NCBI GenBank assembly: GCA_942491525.1
Contig: CALOBW010000010.1
Location: 1 to 62,904, forward strand
DNA length: 62,904 nt
From: CAYWBU01 sp942491525
GTDB lineage: Bacteria; Desulfobacterota; Desulfomonilia; UBA1062
Direction: 5' to 3'
The notes below the pieces were generated by a model that worked only from the letters and a program-made list of their open reading frames with translations, was not told the DNA's origin and did no database searches. This document shows positions 1-9,037 of the stretch, in pieces (the first letter of the stretch is position 1; every line of letters starts with the position of its first letter). The translations under genes were made by a program, and so were the position numbers.

Positions 1-966
1 ATCAAATCCACATCCAGACCCGAAGTGATGGGTGGCATTGGCGGCTTTGCCGGTCTCTTTAAGCTGGATACTGCCAACTACAAGGAGCCGATCCTGGTTT
101 CATCAACCGATGGTGTCGGCACCAAGCTTAAAGTGGCGATTGAGGCCAATAAGCATGATGGCGTAGGCATCGACCTGGTCGCCATGGTGGTCAATGACAT
201 CATTGTGGACGGTGCTCAGCCTCTCTTCTTCCTCGACTACCTGGCCCGCGGCGTGCTCGACGTTGAACAGTCCAAGACCATCGTTCAGGGTATTGCCGAC
301 GGCTGTAAACAGGCCGGCTGCGCTCTGATCGGCGGTGAGACTGCCGAGATGCCCGGCTTCTACCGCAATGATGAGTATGATCTGGCCGGCTTCGCCGTTG
401 GCGTCGTGGATGCCGACAAGCTGATTGACGGCACCAAGACTCATAAGGGTGATGTGATCATCGGAATCCAGTCCAGCGGACTGCACTCTAACGGCTTCTC
501 GCTGGCCCGCAAGGTCTTCTTCGACAAGGCCGGTATGGATCTCAATACCCATGTTGACGAGTTCGGCAAGACCCTGGCTGAAGAGCTGCTGACCCCCACC
601 AAGATCTATGTCAAATCTGTGCTCAACGTGATGCGCGATTTTGAAATCAAGGCCATGGTGCACATCACCGGCGGCGGTTTCATCGACAACATTCCGCGCG
701 TCCTGCCTGAACGCACCTGTGCCGTGATCAACCGCGGTAGCTGGGAGGTTCTGCCGGTCTTCAAGCAGATCCAGACGCTGGGCGAAGTGGCTGAGGATGA
801 GATGTTCCGCACCTTCAATATGGGTGTCGGCATGGCCCTGGTGGTCAATGAGAAGGATGCCGACGACATTCTGCTGCGTCTCAAGGGCCTCAAGGAGAAA
901 GCGTCCGTAATCGGTTATATCGACTCCCGCAAGAAGGGCGATGACCCTGTCAGGTTTGTCGACTGA
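1..966 (+). CDS. purM: Phosphoribosylformylglycinamidine cyclo-ligase (AIR synthase), 5' end cut by window edge
   Basis: PurM closes the ring of FGAM to AIR with ATP, the fifth step of purine synthesis in the cytoplasm. The frame is open from base 1 and reads straight into a typical PurM N-terminal region (RPEVMGGIGGFAGLF), so the first 25-30 residues and the start codon lie outside the window; the GTG at 25 and ATG at 28 are internal. Family motifs are clear: DGVGTKLKVA, GIDLVAMVVNDI (nucleotide and metal region) and GGETAEMPGFY. About 321 codons are present against a usual 340-350. The stop is followed two bases later by purN, the common purM-purN pairing, so the two are almost certainly co-transcribed. 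Confidence 0.97.
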   Translation: MKSTSRPEVMGGIGGFAGLFKLDTANYKEPILVSSTDGVGTKLKVAIEANKHDGVGIDLVAMVVNDIIVDGAQPLFFLDYLARGVLDVEQSKTIVQGIADGCKQAGCALIGGETAEMPGFYRNDEYDLAGFAVGVVDADKLIDGTKTHKGDVIIGIQSSGLHSNGFSLARKVFFDKAGMDLNTHVDEFGKTLAEELLTPTKIYVKSVLNVMRDFEIKAMVHITGGGFIDNIPRVLPERTCAVINRGSWEVLPVFKQIQTLGEVAEDEMFRTFNMGVGMALVVNEKDADDILLRLKGLKEKASVIGYIDSRKKGDDPVRFVD

Positions 967-968
967 AG

Positions 969-1607
969 ATGCGTATAGGCATACTGGTCTCGGGCTCGGG
1001 CAGTAATCTGCAGTCCATCATCGATGCCTGCCAGGCTGGCAGGATCGATGGCGAGATTGCGGTTGTTATCAGCAATATCCCCGATGTATTTGCGCTCCAA
1101 AGAGCCGCCGATGCCGGGATCGAGACTGCAGTTATCCCGCATACCGGATTTGCCAGCCGTGAGGATTTTGACCGGGCGCTGGTCGATGCCCTGCAGGCCA
1201 GAGGTGTCGAGCTGGTGGTTCTGGCGGGCTTCATGCGGCTGATGACGCCGGTCTTCATCAACAGTTTCCCCGGTCGGATTATGAATATTCATCCGGCCCT
1301 GCTGCCGTCCTTTCCCGGACTGGGAGTGCAGAAGGCCGCCATTGAGCACGGGGTGCGTTTCTCGGGCTGTACCGTCCATTTTGTGGATGATGGTGTCGAT
1401 TCCGGCCCCATTATCACCCAGGCTGTCTGCCCCGTCTATCCCGATGACACGGAAGATGACCTCAAGAAGCGTATTCTTAAACTTGAGCATCAGATCTATC
1501 CCAAATCCATCCAGCTCTTCTGCCGGGGGCGCCTCAGTATGGATGGCCGCCGGGTATTGATCCGCGATCTTGATAAGAGTGAGGATGATTTTTTGATCAA
1601 CCCCTGA
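969..1607 (+). CDS. purN: Phosphoribosylglycinamide formyltransferase (GAR transformylase)
   Basis: PurN transfers a formyl group from 10-formyl-tetrahydrofolate to GAR, the third step of purine synthesis. The 212-residue protein matches the family length of about 190-215 and starts with the beta-strand and glycine-rich loop VSGSGSNLQSI. The catalytic triad known from E. coli PurN, Asn106-His108-Asp144, falls at the same numbers here: NIHPALLPSFPG holds N106 and H108, and DSGPII begins at D144. It begins two bases after the purM stop. The start is fixed by alignment of MRIGILVSG. Purine control upstream of purM is outside the window. Confidence 0.97.
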   Translation: MRIGILVSGSGSNLQSIIDACQAGRIDGEIAVVISNIPDVFALQRAADAGIETAVIPHTGFASREDFDRALVDALQARGVELVVLAGFMRLMTPVFINSFPGRIMNIHPALLPSFPGLGVQKAAIEHGVRFSGCTVHFVDDGVDSGPIITQAVCPVYPDDTEDDLKKRILKLEHQIYPKSIQLFCRGRLSMDGRRVLIRDLDKSEDDFLINP

Positions 1608-1643
1608 TAGCTTAATTGGGCCTGGTCCCCTGAAGAGGAAGCT

Positions 1644-2837
1644 ATGAAAAAGTCATATGATGTAGTTGGTGCCGGTGATGGCGTTGCCGGGCTGATAGCC
1701 AGCGTTCTGTTGGCCAGCAAGGGTTTTTCCTGTCTCTGGCTCGACTCGGCTCCTGAGGACGGCGAGCTCAGCCAGACCGAGATGCCGGCTCTGGTAAGCA
1801 AGATTTTCTGGGATAAGTGCTTCGTGCCCGTTGTCCGGCCGGTGGATGTTGATCTGCCCAATGCGATCAATCCAACGCGGGTCAGGGCCATGCAGTGCCT
1901 TCTGCCCGGTATGCGACTCGATCTGACCCCCCAGAGCCTCTATGGTGAAGGGGTGACTATTGATGAGGCCCAGGATCGATATCTCAGCATTCTGAGCCGC
2001 TCCATGAACAAGCCCCATCTCTTTCTGAAGGAGGCGGGCGCATCCCAGCGCGGCATCAAACAGTGGGAGCAGGTTGCCGCCAACGGTATGTCAAGCTCCT
2101 GTGTGGCCGGCCGTCTGGCGCATCTGCGCATGCTGAGTGCCATGAGTGGCGCCTATGTTTTCAGCTACGGCGCCCTGAAAGAGGCGCTGGCCGACTATCT
2201 GCTCGGTTCCAAAGGTGACTATCAGCGGGTCGGGCAGGTTGATTTCCGCTCCAGCAACAACACCTTGCAGGGCGTTAAGGTTGGCGAGTCCAGCTATAAG
2301 GGCCGTTATTACCTCTCTGAAGATTATGCGCCCAAGGGCAGCGGCGTGCAGCTCCATCTGCGCTGCGAGATCAAGGGCGACGTGCTGCCGGTCGGCATGG
2401 GGGATGTGGTGTTTATCAATCCCCAGGGGGCGCTGCAGCACCCCATAACCCTGATGGCGGGCATGGATGGAGACACGGCCGTGCTTTCAATTGTGGCCCG
2501 TTTCGATCAGGCAGGCGCGGATCTGGCTGAAATGCGCGAGCTGGTCTTGGCCCGTGTCGCAGAGATTATCCCCTTCATCGAGCGTTATGAGATGCAGACA
2601 ACGCTGGCTGATCCCGCTGGCAGTGCCTGGTTCGGCTTCAGTGACAAACTTCAGTCTCCTTCGCTTTTGAATCGTCATAAGTTCATCAATCCGCTCGATA
2701 AGGTTTACGCCTGTGACCGCCAGAAGGATGGCGGCCTGGATATTGAGGGCGAGATTCATTGGGGTATCATCCTGGCCAATGCCATATTGAAGGATCTCAA
2801 CCGCTCCGATAACTTCGGCGGCCGTCTGAAAAAATGA
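1644..2837 (+). CDS. Rossmann-fold (FAD/NAD-binding type) protein of unknown function
   Basis: A 397-residue protein not assigned to a named family. The N-terminus (YDVVGAGDGVAGLIASVLLASKG, interrupted glycine pattern GAGDGVAG) resembles the dinucleotide-binding beta-alpha-beta fold of FAD-dependent oxidoreductases such as the phytoene-desaturase/amine-oxidase group, and an acidic residue (D34) follows the second strand. The rest shows no further motif that I recognise. No signal peptide or membrane segment is evident. A purine-rich ribosome site (AGAGGA) precedes the ATG. The gene lies between purN and two pilin-like genes and overlaps the first of these by four bases (ATGA), so it may be co-translated with them. 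Whether it is an active oxidoreductase is unknown. Confidence 0.6.
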   Translation: MKKSYDVVGAGDGVAGLIASVLLASKGFSCLWLDSAPEDGELSQTEMPALVSKIFWDKCFVPVVRPVDVDLPNAINPTRVRAMQCLLPGMRLDLTPQSLYGEGVTIDEAQDRYLSILSRSMNKPHLFLKEAGASQRGIKQWEQVAANGMSSSCVAGRLAHLRMLSAMSGAYVFSYGALKEALADYLLGSKGDYQRVGQVDFRSSNNTLQGVKVGESSYKGRYYLSEDYAPKGSGVQLHLRCEIKGDVLPVGMGDVVFINPQGALQHPITLMAGMDGDTAVLSIVARFDQAGADLAEMRELVLARVAEIIPFIERYEMQTTLADPAGSAWFGFSDKLQSPSLLNRHKFINPLDKVYACDRQKDGGLDIEGEIHWGIILANAILKDLNRSDNFGGRLKK

Positions 2838-3352
2838 AGGGCGTGACCCTGCTTGAACTCCTGATGGTGGTGGCTATTATAGCTGTAGTCGCCGCCGTTG
2901 CCGTTCCCTCCATGAGCCGTTACCGTGCCAAACAGGAAACAGTGCGCAGCGTGGATCAGATCGTGGGAGTCATCAACCAGGTTAAATTCAAGGCCATGCA
3001 GGATAGATGCAGCTGGCGCATCCATTTTGATGCGGCCGGTGCAAGTTACCTGGCTTATGCTGATTCCAACGGCAACGGCGCAATGGATGCCGGTGAGGAG
3101 CGGCTTGCAACTTATGATCTCGGCAGGCAGGTGAGTTTCTCCTCCAGCTGCAGCCGGGGCCCCAACAACTCAAGCGTCCCGGCTGACGGGATTTCGCTGG
3201 CGTCCAATACGCTTACGATCAATAAGTTGGGGAGCAGCAATGCCGGAACGATCTATCTGGACGGCCCCGGTGACCCGGTGGCCATCAGAATCCTGCCCGC
3301 CGCGGCCCGGCCGCAGATCTGGCGCTATGCCGGGAGCTGGACTCAGCAGTAG
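2834..3352 (+). CDS. GspH/FimT-type pseudopilin
   Basis: A 172-residue prepilin-like protein. It has a class III (type IV) leader MKG followed by VTLLELLMVVAIIAVVAAVAV: cleavage by prepilin peptidase after Gly3, Glu at mature position +5, then one hydrophobic helix. This is the FimT/GspH minor-pilin pattern, which primes assembly of type IV pili or type II secretion pseudopili in the inner membrane. Residues DSNGNGAMDAGEE form an EF-hand-like calcium-loop spacing (D-x-N-x-N-G-x-x-D-x-x-E), often seen in FimT-like proteins. It overlaps the preceding gene by ATGA and the next pilin gene by 26 bases. Major pilin and assembly ATPase genes are not in the window. Confidence 0.85.
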   Translation: MKGVTLLELLMVVAIIAVVAAVAVPSMSRYRAKQETVRSVDQIVGVINQVKFKAMQDRCSWRIHFDAAGASYLAYADSNGNGAMDAGEERLATYDLGRQVSFSSSCSRGPNNSSVPADGISLASNTLTINKLGSSNAGTIYLDGPGDPVAIRILPAAARPQIWRYAGSWTQQ

Positions 3353-3752
3353 CGGCTTCAGCCTGATTGAGGTCCTGATAGCGCTCTGTCTGGTGGCCTT
3401 CTTTACCGTCGCGATTGCCAAGATGAATCTGATCAGTGTGCGGCTGGGGGCCTCGGGGGCCTGCAGTACGGTAGCCACGGTGCTGGCCAATGAGCAGCTG
3501 CTTGCGATCTACAAGTCCGATGCGGCCGGCCTGGCGCCGGGCTGGTATGCCGACCCACACAATCCGCTTATCAACCAGGGCATGAGCTACTACCGTTTCT
3601 GGCAGATCTCAAGGAGCGCTCAGGAGTGGCGGGCTGAAGTTTTCGTGGCCTGGCCCGAGCCCAATCGCGGCCGGCCAAGCGAGCAGATGGCGCGCGCTGA
3701 GCTCGACGCCAGTGCCCATGTCAGCCTGCGCGCGATCGGTACGAGCCAATAG
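3327..3752 (+). CDS. PilV-like minor pilin / type IV prepilin
   Basis: A 142-residue prepilin. The start ATG at 3327 gives leader MPGAGLSSSG and mature GFSLIEVLIALCLVAFFTVAIA, the canonical prepilin peptidase site G|FSLIE with Glu+5. The frame is open farther upstream (from 3240), but that extension would put about 30 unrelated residues ahead of the leader, so it is rejected. The layout (short leader, helix, small globular domain) and its place after a FimT-like gene match PilV-type minor pilins. The start lies inside the preceding gene (26-base overlap), implying translational coupling. The exact minor-pilin class is uncertain. Confidence 0.8.
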   Translation: MPGAGLSSSGFSLIEVLIALCLVAFFTVAIAKMNLISVRLGASGACSTVATVLANEQLLAIYKSDAAGLAPGWYADPHNPLINQGMSYYRFWQISRSAQEWRAEVFVAWPEPNRGRPSEQMARAELDASAHVSLRAIGTSQ

Positions 3753-3755
3753 CTA

Positions 3756-3783
3756 TTGACTCGGGCGGTTAATATATCATAAG
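3756..3783 (+). promoter_or_regulatory. Possible sigma70 promoter for lysC
   Basis: TTGACT (3756-3761), 16 bases, CATAAG (3778-3783). It lies in the 104-base gap before lysC. The -35 matches five of six consensus bases, the -10 four of six. An imperfect hairpin (TTGGC...GCCAA, about 3817-3842) lies in the resulting leader just before the GGAGGA ribosome site. Sequence inspection only. Confidence 0.4.
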
Positions 3784-3856
3784 AAATCTGGTTGATTATT
3801 CAGAGACTAAACCTTTTGGCCGCCACTTAAGGTGCGCCAAATATGGAGGAACATAA

Positions 3857-5221
3857 ATGAGTTCGAAAATTGTTGCAAAATTTGGAGGATCTTCGGTCGC
3901 CAATGCTGAGCAGATCGAGAAGGTCCGCAAGATCGTGGCTGCCGATCCGGCCCGCCGCTTCATCGTTGTTTCAGCCCCCGGTAAAGATAATAACGATACA
4001 GAGAAGGTCACTGACCATCTCTTCAATATCGCCACAGATGGCGGGCATTTCAAGGCTCAGGGCAAGTCCATCGACCCTAAGATCAGCTATTCACGGGTGG
4101 TCGGCAAGTTCAAATCCCTGATTGATGAGCTGGAGATCGAGGGCGAGGATATTCTGGCCGATCTGGAGGCTGACCTCAACCGGGAGATCCCCGAGAAGAA
4201 GCGGATCGACTTTTTCGCTTCGCGCGGTGAGCATTACAACGCCAAGGTGATCGCCCGCTACTTTAAGAAACGCGGTATGCCGGCTCACTGCATGCTGCCC
4301 GAAGAGATCGGTTTCATGGTCTCACCCGACTTCACCAATGCCAAGGTGCTGCCCGCATCCTACAGCAGTCTTGAGCAGAGTCTTGATGTCGAAGGGATTG
4401 CCGTGATTCCGGGTTACTATGGCATCACCCAGAAGGGTGATGTGGCCGTGCTCTCGCGCGGCGGTTCCGACCTGACCGGCGGCGAGATATCTTACGCCAT
4501 CACTGCCAGCCTCTACGAGAACTGGACCGATACCGACGGCATCTATCAGGTTGATCCGCGCATCATCGGCGACGCCCATGTGATCCCCGAGCTGACCTAC
4601 AAGGAGATCCGTCTGCTCTCATCCAAGGGTTTCAACGTCTTCCACTTTGACGCCATGATCAACTGCAAGAAGAAGAATATTCCGATCAACGTGCGCAACA
4701 CCAACAATCCGGCCGCCGATGGCACCATGATCGTTGACAGCCGCATTCCTAAGGAGACCGCCGTGGGTATCGCGCGTATGGATGATATCGCCTACATCTA
4801 TATCGAGAAGGATATGATCGGCGAGACAATCGGTTTCACCAAGGAACTGCTGGACATCATCCAGTCCTATGGCATCAATACCCATCACTACCCTTCGGAC
4901 AAGGATGATATTGCCATCCTGGTTGATCAGGCTGACCTGCAGGGCAAGGCTGAAGGCCTGGTGGTCGATATCCGCAAGGCCCTGGATCCGGATGTGATCG
5001 AGCTTAACTACGATCTTTCGATCCTTTCACCGGTGGGCATCGGCATGAAGGACACTCCCGGAGTGCTGGCCTCGGCGGCCAACGCCCTCTACGGCAAGAA
5101 CATCAACATTGAGATTGCCGATCAGGGTCCGGCTCAGATCAGCTTCCATTTCGGCCTCAAGAGCATCCAGGCCGATGCGGCCCTCCAGGCCCTCTACGAC
5201 GGCATGGTTCGCGGTGAGTAA
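3857..5221 (+). CDS. lysC: Aspartate kinase
   Basis: Aspartokinase phosphorylates L-aspartate, the entry to Lys, Thr, Met and diaminopimelate synthesis. The 454-residue protein has the amino-acid-kinase opening VAKFGGSSVANAEQI (residues 6-20), then SRGGSDLTGGEI and TDTDGIYQVDPR in the catalytic domain. The C-terminal third holds two ACT-type regulatory domains (around TIGFTKELLDIIQSYGINTH and SPVGIGMKDTPGVLASAANAL), which bind the feedback amino acid in this family. Length and layout match the monofunctional LysC group. A strong GGAGGA site precedes the ATG. The gene appears monocistronic: promoter-like sequence upstream and an intrinsic terminator directly after the stop. The feedback effector cannot be read from sequence. 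Confidence 0.95.
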   Translation: MSSKIVAKFGGSSVANAEQIEKVRKIVAADPARRFIVVSAPGKDNNDTEKVTDHLFNIATDGGHFKAQGKSIDPKISYSRVVGKFKSLIDELEIEGEDILADLEADLNREIPEKKRIDFFASRGEHYNAKVIARYFKKRGMPAHCMLPEEIGFMVSPDFTNAKVLPASYSSLEQSLDVEGIAVIPGYYGITQKGDVAVLSRGGSDLTGGEISYAITASLYENWTDTDGIYQVDPRIIGDAHVIPELTYKEIRLLSSKGFNVFHFDAMINCKKKNIPINVRNTNNPAADGTMIVDSRIPKETAVGIARMDDIAYIYIEKDMIGETIGFTKELLDIIQSYGINTHHYPSDKDDIAILVDQADLQGKAEGLVVDIRKALDPDVIELNYDLSILSPVGIGMKDTPGVLASAANALYGKNINIEIADQGPAQISFHFGLKSIQADAALQALYDGMVRGE

Positions 5222-5223
5222 GC

Positions 5224-5249
5224 GGGGGCTTCGGCCCCCATTTTTATTT
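5224..5249 (+). terminator. Rho-independent terminator after lysC
   Basis: Six-base-pair GC stem GGGGGC / GCCCCC with a stable TTCG tetraloop (5224-5239), then ATTTTTATTT. It starts three bases after the lysC stop. Confidence 0.9.
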
Positions 5250-5261
5250 GAGGAGTCTGCT

Positions 5262-6005
5262 ATGAAATTTAGATCTCTGCTGGTTCTTTGGGTACTGACT
5301 GCTGCTCCGCTGCAGGCTTATGATATTGAAGGCGGCGTCTTTGTAGATGAGTTGCGCACGCCCGTGTCAGGCATTAAGGTTGTGGTTGACTACATTGATC
5401 CCCTGCACGATATCGATACGCTGACTGATGTGAATGGCGGCTACTGGGTGGGGGGTATTCCAGAAAATGAGCCTTTTATGTTGCGAGTTGAGCCGCAGGG
5501 TTCATATTGGGGCAGCATCTCCCCCGTACGTATTCTTGAATATCCCCTGCGTCAGCATGAACTCTATGTTTATCAGGACAGCAAGGTTTATGCGCAGCTG
5601 GCCAATATTACGAGTTATAATCGGACCGGATATCTTGCGGATGATAAATTTGGCCTGCTGTGTATCGATGTGGTCAATTTTGATGGTGAGCTGGATGATG
5701 TTCAGGTTAAGGTCATTGGCTCAGGTGTTGAGCGCCCATGCTATAAGTTTATTAAAGGAAATCGGATCTGGGTCATGTTGGCAGAAGAGGATAAGCCTTT
5801 CTTGCCGGAGACGGTGATGATCAATATCGGTAATGAGGAGTTTGATTTCAGCGACAGTGAAGTTAGGGTTGAAAAGTTCAGCCGGAAACTCATTAGCAGT
5901 GTGGATGTCGAGATGGCCCGGATTGTGGCTGAGAGTGCTGACTCCGAGGCTGTCCACTTCTCCAACGGCGGTGACGGCCGCTGCTTTATCATGTCTGTGC
6001 GCTGA
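5262..6005 (+). CDS. Secreted protein with N-terminal carboxypeptidase-regulatory-like beta-sandwich
   Basis: A 247-residue exported protein. The ATG at 5262 follows a GAGGAG site and opens a standard signal peptide (MKFRSLLVLWVLTAAPLQA, cleavage before YD). The same frame is open upstream into lysC, but that part lacks the signal peptide and is rejected. Residues 20-110 (VFVDELRTPVSGIKVVVDYIDP...TLTDVNGGYWVGGIP) look like a CarboxypepD_reg / Cna-B type seven-strand domain, often found in envelope and surface proteins. The remaining 140 residues are not recognised. It sits between two terminators, so it is probably a single-gene unit. Its base composition is lower in G+C than its neighbours. 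Function unknown. Confidence 0.75.
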   Translation: MKFRSLLVLWVLTAAPLQAYDIEGGVFVDELRTPVSGIKVVVDYIDPLHDIDTLTDVNGGYWVGGIPENEPFMLRVEPQGSYWGSISPVRILEYPLRQHELYVYQDSKVYAQLANITSYNRTGYLADDKFGLLCIDVVNFDGELDDVQVKVIGSGVERPCYKFIKGNRIWVMLAEEDKPFLPETVMINIGNEEFDFSDSEVRVEKFSRKLISSVDVEMARIVAESADSEAVHFSNGGDGRCFIMSVR

Positions 6006-6027
6006 ATATTAGTCTACACGGTGCCGC

Positions 6028-6060
6028 AGAGGGGCAGTCCAATGGGCTGGCCCTCTTTTA
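6028..6060 (+). terminator. Rho-independent terminator
   Basis: Long hairpin with arms AGAGGG / CCCTCT plus CAGTCC / GGGCTG (one mismatch, one G-T pair), loop AAT, then TTTTA. It follows the secreted-protein gene ending at 6005. Confidence 0.8.
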
Positions 6061-6093
6061 ATTTCTGCTTATTCTTCTAGCAGGAGGTGCGTG

Positions 6094-6645
6094 ATGAAGA
6101 GACTGATACTTCTGACTGTGCTGCTGGCCGGCTGCGCCGGTGCCTCAAACCCTCATGATTACAACCACAACTATGATCGCTATCTCAATCTGACCAAGCC
6201 CGGTGAGCCCTTGAGTGCGGCGGTTGAACAGCGGGCCATTGAGCGGTTCATGAATTTCTATACCGTCTTCTCGGCCGAGATAATTGAGGCAGGCTTGCGT
6301 GATCTCTACGCTCAGGATGCCTACTTCAGGGACGGGTTCAGAGAAGTTGTCGGTCTCGAGGAGATGTTTGATTACTTTGTGGCCAGCACGGCCGGAGTAG
6401 ATGAGTGCCGCTTTGTGATCGAGATGCCGACGGTGGCGGATGGCGAGTATTTTTTCCGGTGGGTCATGAAGCTGAAGTTGAAGCGCAAGCCTGATGAGGA
6501 GATTGTGGCTGTTGGTGTTTCGCATGTGCGTTTCAATCTTGAGGGCAAGGTTGTGTTCCAGCAGGATTACTGGGATGCCGGCCGTCTTTATGAGCGACTG
6601 CCGCTGATTGGCAGTCTGGTGCGCTGGATCAACAGGCGGATCTAG
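6094..6645 (+). CDS. Lipoprotein with NTF2/SnoaL-like fold
   Basis: A 183-residue predicted lipoprotein. The ATG at 6094 is preceded by AGGAGG and opens MKRLILLTVLLAGC, a clear lipobox (LAGC, lipidated Cys14). The body (AIERFMNFYTVFSAEIIEAGLRDLYAQDAYFRDGFREVVGLEEMFDYF...) has the cone-shaped NTF2/SnoaL pattern: long helices, then DLYAQDAYFRD and a beta-sheet with WVMKLKLKRK and DYWDAGRLYERLP. Such domains may bind small hydrophobic ligands or be non-catalytic scaffolds; the ligand here is unknown. An adjacent in-frame GTG at 6091 could also start. The 3' end overlaps by 17 bases the end of the convergent acyltransferase fusion gene. Confidence 0.75.
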   Translation: MKRLILLTVLLAGCAGASNPHDYNHNYDRYLNLTKPGEPLSAAVEQRAIERFMNFYTVFSAEIIEAGLRDLYAQDAYFRDGFREVVGLEEMFDYFVASTAGVDECRFVIEMPTVADGEYFFRWVMKLKLKRKPDEEIVAVGVSHVRFNLEGKVVFQQDYWDAGRLYERLPLIGSLVRWINRRI

Positions 6646-9037
6646 GCGTCTCGACCTGGCTGGCGATTAGCTTTTGGATGCTGCGCGTGAAGCTGTGGTG
6701 GTCCTGGGTGTCGGCCCGCTGGGGCGTCATGATGGTCATTCTGATTTCGCCGGGTTTGGGAATGTGCCGGCCCCTGGGCAGCGCCTGGTAGGCGCCCTGG
6801 ATGGCGACCGGCACAATCGGGACATTCAACTCGCTGGAGAGCAGCGAGAAGAGCCGCTTGAATGGCGCCATCTGGCCGTCGCGTGTGCGTACACCCTCGG
6901 GAAAGATAACCATGTTGTGGCCGCTTCTGATCAGTGAGGCCGCCTGTTCCAGTGAGTGTCTGAGTCCGTTGTCGAGGTCAAAAACAACAACATTTGAGTG
7001 GCGCATCAGATAGTTTCCCAGGCGGCTTCTGTACAGTGACTTGTCCTTGGCAAAGAAGTAGGTGCGCTTGAGAATGCGCGAAGGGATTATGGCTGCCAGC
7101 AGCAGCGCATCCAGATAGCTCTGGTGGTTGGAAACCAGGATGAATGGCTGCTCGGGCAGGTTTTGCAGACCGTTGATCTTGAGCCTGAAGTAGTGTCTGA
7201 CAACTGGGCGCATGATTTGAAGAATCAGGTTGTTTTCTTGCTGTCTGAGGCATGTCCGGCCAAAGAGCTGCCGCTCTTGGTTAGGCCTGCCTGCAGGTAT
7301 CCGGTCTATGGCGCCGAGCAGGGCGGCCGGTGTATTGTGGATGGCGAGGTCCAGTTCGCTGATGCCTAATCTGTTTTCCAGTTCAAGCTGCAGCTGGATC
7401 CGGTCCAGTGAGTCCAGGCCGAGGTCGATCTCCAGATGCGAGTCATACGCAATGGGACGGATGCTGAATTGTCTGAGGATCCCTAGCAGCAGCTCCTCCT
7501 GCTGATTGCGGGGTTTGAAACTGTTGTCATTCTCGGCCTGAATACCTTCAAGCTGGAAACGGCGCAGCTTGCCAAGTTTGGTGCGCGGCAGCTCATGGCG
7601 GATAATTCTGAGATCCTGGATGCGCTTATGGGGCTGGGCTGAAGTGTTGTAGCGGTCAATATCCTGCCAGCGGATGGCTTCGGTGATATTGCTGATGCCG
7701 GCTCCTGCGAGCGCATTAAAGTTGGGGAAGATTATGGCCGCCAGCCGTCCCTCTATGATGGTCACAGCTATGTCACTGATAAATCGGGATTGCTGCAGGA
7801 GGGTTCGCTCTATCTCCTCGGGGTTGATGTTCTTGCCGGATTTAAGGGTCAGCATCTCATCCTTGCGACCGGAGACGAAGAGATAGCCGTTGGCATCGAA
7901 ATGGCCCATGTCGCCGGTATGCAGCCAGTTGTCCTGTATGATGCTGCGGGTCGCGGGTTCATTGCGCCAGTATCCCTGCATCACATTGGGGCCCCTGACC
8001 AGTATCTCGCCGTCGAGAATCTTGACCTCTGTCATGGGCCGCCCCACCGATCCGAGGCAGACGTTGTCGAATCCGTTGAATGCGATCAGCGGCGATGTTT
8101 CGGTCATGCCGTAGCCTTCCACCAGCTTGAAACCCAGGCACCATAGATCGCGGGCAATGCCTTCGTCCAGCTTGGCGCCGCCGCTCAGCCAGGCCCGCAC
8201 CTGACCGCCGAAAGCCTGGTGGATGAAGCTGAATAACCAGCGTCCCGCTTTCTGTGAATTAAGTCTGCGGGCCAGGGTCAGCAGCAGATTGCCGCTGACC
8301 GAGCTTGTCAGCTTGTCGAGGATGCCCTTGTGGAAGAGCTCATATAGTCGGGGGACGCCCAGAAATAAGGTGACCCTGTTTTTTTGCATGGTCTGCATGA
8401 TGGCCGGGCCATTGAGCTGATTTGTGTAGACTACGCTGGCGCCGATGATGAATGGAGCGATCACGGTGCCGGTTAGCGGCAGGATGTGGTGGAAGGGCAG
8501 CAGGCCGCTGATCACGTCCTGGGGCGTGAACATCTCCAGTGCGGTTAAGCTGTCGATGTTGGCCCTGATGTTGCCGAAGCTCAATGTCACGCCTTTGGCG
8601 CCGCCGGTTGTGCCGGAGGTGTAGACAATTAGGGCCAGTGCTTCATCAGGCGGGTTCCAATCTGCGGTTAGGTCATTGAAATCGGCGGGCCGGCAGTTGT
8701 CGAGGTTGATCAGCTCTGAGGCAACACAGTCGAGAGTTTCCAGGCACTGATTAGAGCAGAAGATGTGGCTTGGTTGGCAGTTGTCCAGGATGGTCTGCAG
8801 CTCAGAACCGGAGAGGTTGCTGTCGATGGGCACGGCGATGCCGCCCTGTTTCCAGATGCAGAAGAGGGCGTAGATCCATTCCGGGCGGTTCTCGGCCATG
8901 ATTGCGATGCGCTGTCCCGGACTGATTTCGATCATGGCGGCGAAGTTGTTGATCTGCCTGATTAGTTCATAGTAGCTGATTTCAAGATTTTCAAAAGTGA
9001 AGGCGCGTTTGGCAAGCGGCTTAATCAACTGCGTCAC
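6629..9037 (-). CDS. Fused acyl-CoA/acyl-ACP synthetase - acyl carrier - 1-acylglycerol-3-phosphate acyltransferase
   Basis: An 802-residue three-domain lipid enzyme. Residues 1-500: AMP-binding ligase with P-loop IVYTSGTTGGAKG (137-149), GYGMTETSP, TGDMG and a C-terminal PRTKLGKLRR with the expected catalytic Lys490. Residues 510-580: acyl-carrier-like domain with the phosphopantetheine site GLDSLDR (Ser543). Residues 600-795: PlsC-type acyltransferase with NHQSYLD (637-643) and FPEG (712-715). The likely role is to activate free fatty acids, hold them on the built-in carrier and pass them to lysophospholipid or glycerol-phosphate acceptors at the inner membrane, as E. coli Aas does with external ACP. 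Its start overlaps the end of the upstream FMN-binding gene by 17 bases, suggesting coupling. Acceptor specificity is inferred. Confidence 0.88.
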   Translation of the reverse strand: MTQLIKPLAKRAFTFENLEISYYELIRQINNFAAMIEISPGQRIAIMAENRPEWIYALFCIWKQGGIAVPIDSNLSGSELQTILDNCQPSHIFCSNQCLETLDCVASELINLDNCRPADFNDLTADWNPPDEALALIVYTSGTTGGAKGVTLSFGNIRANIDSLTALEMFTPQDVISGLLPFHHILPLTGTVIAPFIIGASVVYTNQLNGPAIMQTMQKNRVTLFLGVPRLYELFHKGILDKLTSSVSGNLLLTLARRLNSQKAGRWLFSFIHQAFGGQVRAWLSGGAKLDEGIARDLWCLGFKLVEGYGMTETSPLIAFNGFDNVCLGSVGRPMTEVKILDGEILVRGPNVMQGYWRNEPATRSIIQDNWLHTGDMGHFDANGYLFVSGRKDEMLTLKSGKNINPEEIERTLLQQSRFISDIAVTIIEGRLAAIIFPNFNALAGAGISNITEAIRWQDIDRYNTSAQPHKRIQDLRIIRHELPRTKLGKLRRFQLEGIQAENDNSFKPRNQQEELLLGILRQFSIRPIAYDSHLEIDLGLDSLDRIQLQLELENRLGISELDLAIHNTPAALLGAIDRIPAGRPNQERQLFGRTCLRQQENNLILQIMRPVVRHYFRLKINGLQNLPEQPFILVSNHQSYLDALLLAAIIPSRILKRTYFFAKDKSLYRSRLGNYLMRHSNVVVFDLDNGLRHSLEQAASLIRSGHNMVIFPEGVRTRDGQMAPFKRLFSLLSSELNVPIVPVAIQGAYQALPRGRHIPKPGEIRMTIMTPQRADTQDHHSFTRSIQKLIASQVETPRSAC